Shown here: positions 42,032 through 44,074 of the stretch, piece by piece
How positions within the stretch are numbered: position 1 is the first letter of the stretch
How the letters are laid out: each line of letters starts with the position of its first letter
Source: an uncultured Pelagibacteraceae bacterium
GTDB taxonomy: Bacteria > Pseudomonadota > Alphaproteobacteria > Pelagibacterales > Pelagibacteraceae
Direction of reading: 5' to 3'
Length of the DNA: 44,074 nt
NCBI GenBank assembly: GCA_902572345.1
Contig: CACGEW010000010.1
Span: 1 to 44,074, forward strand
Notes under the pieces: model-generated
The model's database searches: none
What the model was told of the DNA's origin: nothing
What the model saw: only the letters and a program-made list of their open reading frames with translations
Made by a program: the position numbers and the translations under genes

Positions 42032-44074
42032 TTATTGTATATTATCTTCAATTTTTATAACAGAAACAACTTTTTCATTTCCTGAGAGTTTTTTAATCCT
42101 TACACCTTGAGTATTACGACCTGCTACTCTTATTTCTTTAACTGCGCACCGCATAATACTGCCTTTATCAGTTGATAAAATTATTTCGTCTGACTCACTC
42201 ACGACTAATGATGAAGAAACATTTCCGTTTCTTGGCGAATTAATAATACCAATTATTCCTTTGCCACCTCTATTTGTAACTCTATAATCTAAATATGATG
42301 ATCTTTTTCCATATCCATTTTCAGAAACTGACAAAATATATTTATCTATAGCATTCTTAATTTTTTTATCTTTGCCTATAGTTTTTTGATCAATTTTACT
42401 ATTATCTAAAATTGACACGGATATAACCTTGTCTTTATCTTTAAGTTGTATACCTTTTATTCCTTTAGAAGATCTGCCTTTAAACAATCTTAATTTTTTT
42501 GATTTGAATCTTATACATTTACCTAACTGAGTACTAAGCAAAATATCTTGATCATCTCTACATATTTTGACACCTATAATTCTATCATCTTGATCGAGTT
42601 TCATAGCAATTTTCCCGCTATTGTTAATATTAATAAAATCTTCTAATGTATTTTTTCTAACATTTCCTTTAGCTGTGGAAAAGATTACCATTAATTTTTT
42701 CCATTCAGTTTCGTCCTCAGGTAAGGGCATAATCGAGCTAATTGAATGATGGCTCTTTAAAGGTAAGATATTAAAAATAGATTTTCCCTTCGAAGCGGCA
42801 GTTCCCTCTGGAATTTTGTGTGCCTTAATTTTATAAACAAGTCCTTGTGTTGAAAAAAATAAAACTGGCGTGTGCGTGTTAGCGGTAAATATTTGAACTA
42901 CAAAATCTTCTTCTCTAGTTGATATACCTGTTTTGCCTTTACCTCCACGTTTTTGTGCTTTTAATGAGCTTAAGGGACTTCGTTTTATATAACCCTGATT
43001 AGTAATGCTTATAACAACTGACTCTTTCTGAATAGTTTCTTCAATATTATAATTAAGAACTGCATCAATAATTTTTGTTTTTCTTGGGGAAGCAAATTTA
43101 TCTTTAATATTTTCTAACTCATTTATTATCAATTTATAAAGTTCTTTTTTAGAGTTAATTATTTTATTGAATTCAATAATCATTTCAGCAAGTTTGTTAA
43201 TTTCATTTTCAATCTCACCAATTCCAAATGCTGTTAGTTTTTGTAACCTTAATTCCAAAATTGCGTTTACTTGATGGTTAGACAAGGTATAGCTTGAAAT
43301 ATTTTTTTTTCTTTCTATTAAAGAAATTAACTTTATACTTTTTTTTATCTTCCATTTTTTTGATAGAAGATTCTTTTTAGCTATTTCTGAATTTTTTGAG
43401 TTTTTTATAATTTTAATGACTTCATCTATATTTTCAACAGCTGTAGCAAGACCTATCAATATATGAGCTCTTTCCTCAGCTTTTTTTAAATCAAATTTAA
43501 CTCTTTTAATTACAGTGTCTTCTCTAAATTTTAAAAATTCAGAAATGAATTCTTTTAAATTTAAAATTTTAGGCTTATTGTTTACTATTGCTAATGTATT
43601 AAAGCCGAATGAGTTTTCTATGTTTGTGAGTTTATATAATTGCCTTCGAATTGTTTCAGGCTCTACACTTTTACGTAATTCTATAACTACACGAATTCCT
43701 TCTCGATTAGATTCATCTCTTATATCTCTTATTCCTTCAATTTTTTTATCTCTTACTAATTGAGCAATTCTCTCAATTAAAATAGATTTATTCACTTGAT
43801 AAGGGATCGATTTAATGATTAATGTTTCTCTGCCACCTTTTTTATCTTCTAAATCAATTTCTCCTCTTATTTTAAATGAACCTCTTCCTTTATTATAACC
43901 TTGTTTAATTATATCTTTTCCAATTATAATTCCGCCTGTTGGAAAATCTGGTCCAGGAACATGTTTCATTAATTGCGCTATTGTAATATCTTTATTATTA
44001 ATAAATGCTATAGTTCCATTTATAATTTCACCTAAATTATGAGGGGGTATACTTGTCGCCATTCCAACTGCAAT
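42032..44074 (-). CDS. gyrA: DNA gyrase subunit A, N-terminus cut by window edge
   Basis: The frame runs off the right edge: before the first in-window ATG (44062) four more codons read I-A-V-G, giving the standard GyrA sequence G-M-A-T-S-I-P-P-H-N-L. The catalytic tyrosine and the quinolone region lie outside. Visible are the tower and coiled-coil parts, then the C-terminal DNA-wrapping beta-pinwheel with the GyrA box as QKRGGKGKTG and repeated R-x-T-x-GG type blades (RVTNRGGKG, VAGRNTQGV). This identifies gyrase rather than ParC. Confidence 0.97.
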   Translation of the reverse strand: MAVGMATSIPPHNLGEIINGTIAFINNKDITIAQLMKHVPGPDFPTGGIIIGKDIIKQGYNKGRGSFKIRGEIDLEDKKGGRETLIIKSIPYQVNKSILIERIAQLVRDKKIEGIRDIRDESNREGIRVVIELRKSVEPETIRRQLYKLTNIENSFGFNTLAIVNNKPKILNLKEFISEFLKFREDTVIKRVKFDLKKAEERAHILIGLATAVENIDEVIKIIKNSKNSEIAKKNLLSKKWKIKKSIKLISLIERKKNISSYTLSNHQVNAILELRLQKLTAFGIGEIENEINKLAEMIIEFNKIINSKKELYKLIINELENIKDKFASPRKTKIIDAVLNYNIEETIQKESVVISITNQGYIKRSPLSSLKAQKRGGKGKTGISTREEDFVVQIFTANTHTPVLFFSTQGLVYKIKAHKIPEGTAASKGKSIFNILPLKSHHSISSIMPLPEDETEWKKLMVIFSTAKGNVRKNTLEDFININNSGKIAMKLDQDDRIIGVKICRDDQDILLSTQLGKCIRFKSKKLRLFKGRSSKGIKGIQLKDKDKVISVSILDNSKIDQKTIGKDKKIKNAIDKYILSVSENGYGKRSSYLDYRVTNRGGKGIIGIINSPRNGNVSSSLVVSESDEIILSTDKGSIMRCAVKEIRVAGRNTQGVRIKKLSGNEKVVSVIKIEDNIQ

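Overview
The window looks like a chromosome segment of a SAR11-type (Pelagibacterales) marine alphaproteobacterium. The DNA is strongly A+T-rich. Genes abut or overlap by 1-17 bases almost everywhere. Alphaproteobacterial markers are present: an NDUFS4-like complex I subunit, SdhE, a BacA/SbmA-like transporter and a DUF502 protein. The assignment rests on gene content and style only, because no rRNA is present.

Layout. (1) 1-5441, + strand, core: homoserine dehydrogenase (cut by the left edge), class II fructose-1,6-bisphosphatase (glpX), recJ, whose stop codon lies inside a tRNA-Glu gene, a D-2-hydroxyacid dehydrogenase, and an unknown membrane-anchored, pilin-like protein. (2) 5438-16588, accessory carbon island: an inositol-type module with iolE, iolG, a second Gfo/Idh/MocA oxidoreductase, iolD, a complete ABC sugar importer (binding protein, permease, single-domain ATPase), a ROK kinase, an aldehyde dehydrogenase and an HpaI-type aldolase. 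The usual iolB, iolC and iolJ are not here. (3) 16592-21841, surface-polysaccharide island: GIY-YIG protein, a two-headed glycosyltransferase, two GT2 glycosyltransferases and an RfbH/ColD-like sugar dehydratase. (4) 21872-23715: a tyrosine recombinase with a perfect 11-7-11 inverted repeat just upstream of its start, a 54-residue two-helix membrane protein coupled to a minimal O6-alkylguanine transferase, then 412 noncoding bases. (5) 23716-28181: AEC transporter, SbmA/BacA-like transporter, NDUFS4-like protein, tRNA-Pro, NhaA antiporter, SufU-like scaffold and periplasmic glutathione peroxidase. (6) 28171-35685, - strand: eight genes, each overlapping the next (mltB-like, RlpA-like, D-Ala-D-Ala carboxypeptidase, tmk, holB, metG, tatD, MBL hydrolase). 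(7) 35777-44074: tRNA-Ser, sdhE, recG, DUF502, an M48 lipoprotein, tRNA-Lys, tgt, a cyclophilin, coaD and gyrA (cut by the right edge).

Working together: the island in (2) would import a cyclitol or sugar, oxidise and dehydrate it, open the ring with IolD, and finish by aldehyde oxidation and aldol cleavage. The exact end of that route is not fixed by the sequence and is the main metabolic puzzle. The glycan island and recombinase in (3) and (4) form a likely variable surface locus. Several proteins here lack metal-ligand cysteines that relatives carry (Tgt, the ROK kinase, the RfbH-like enzyme).
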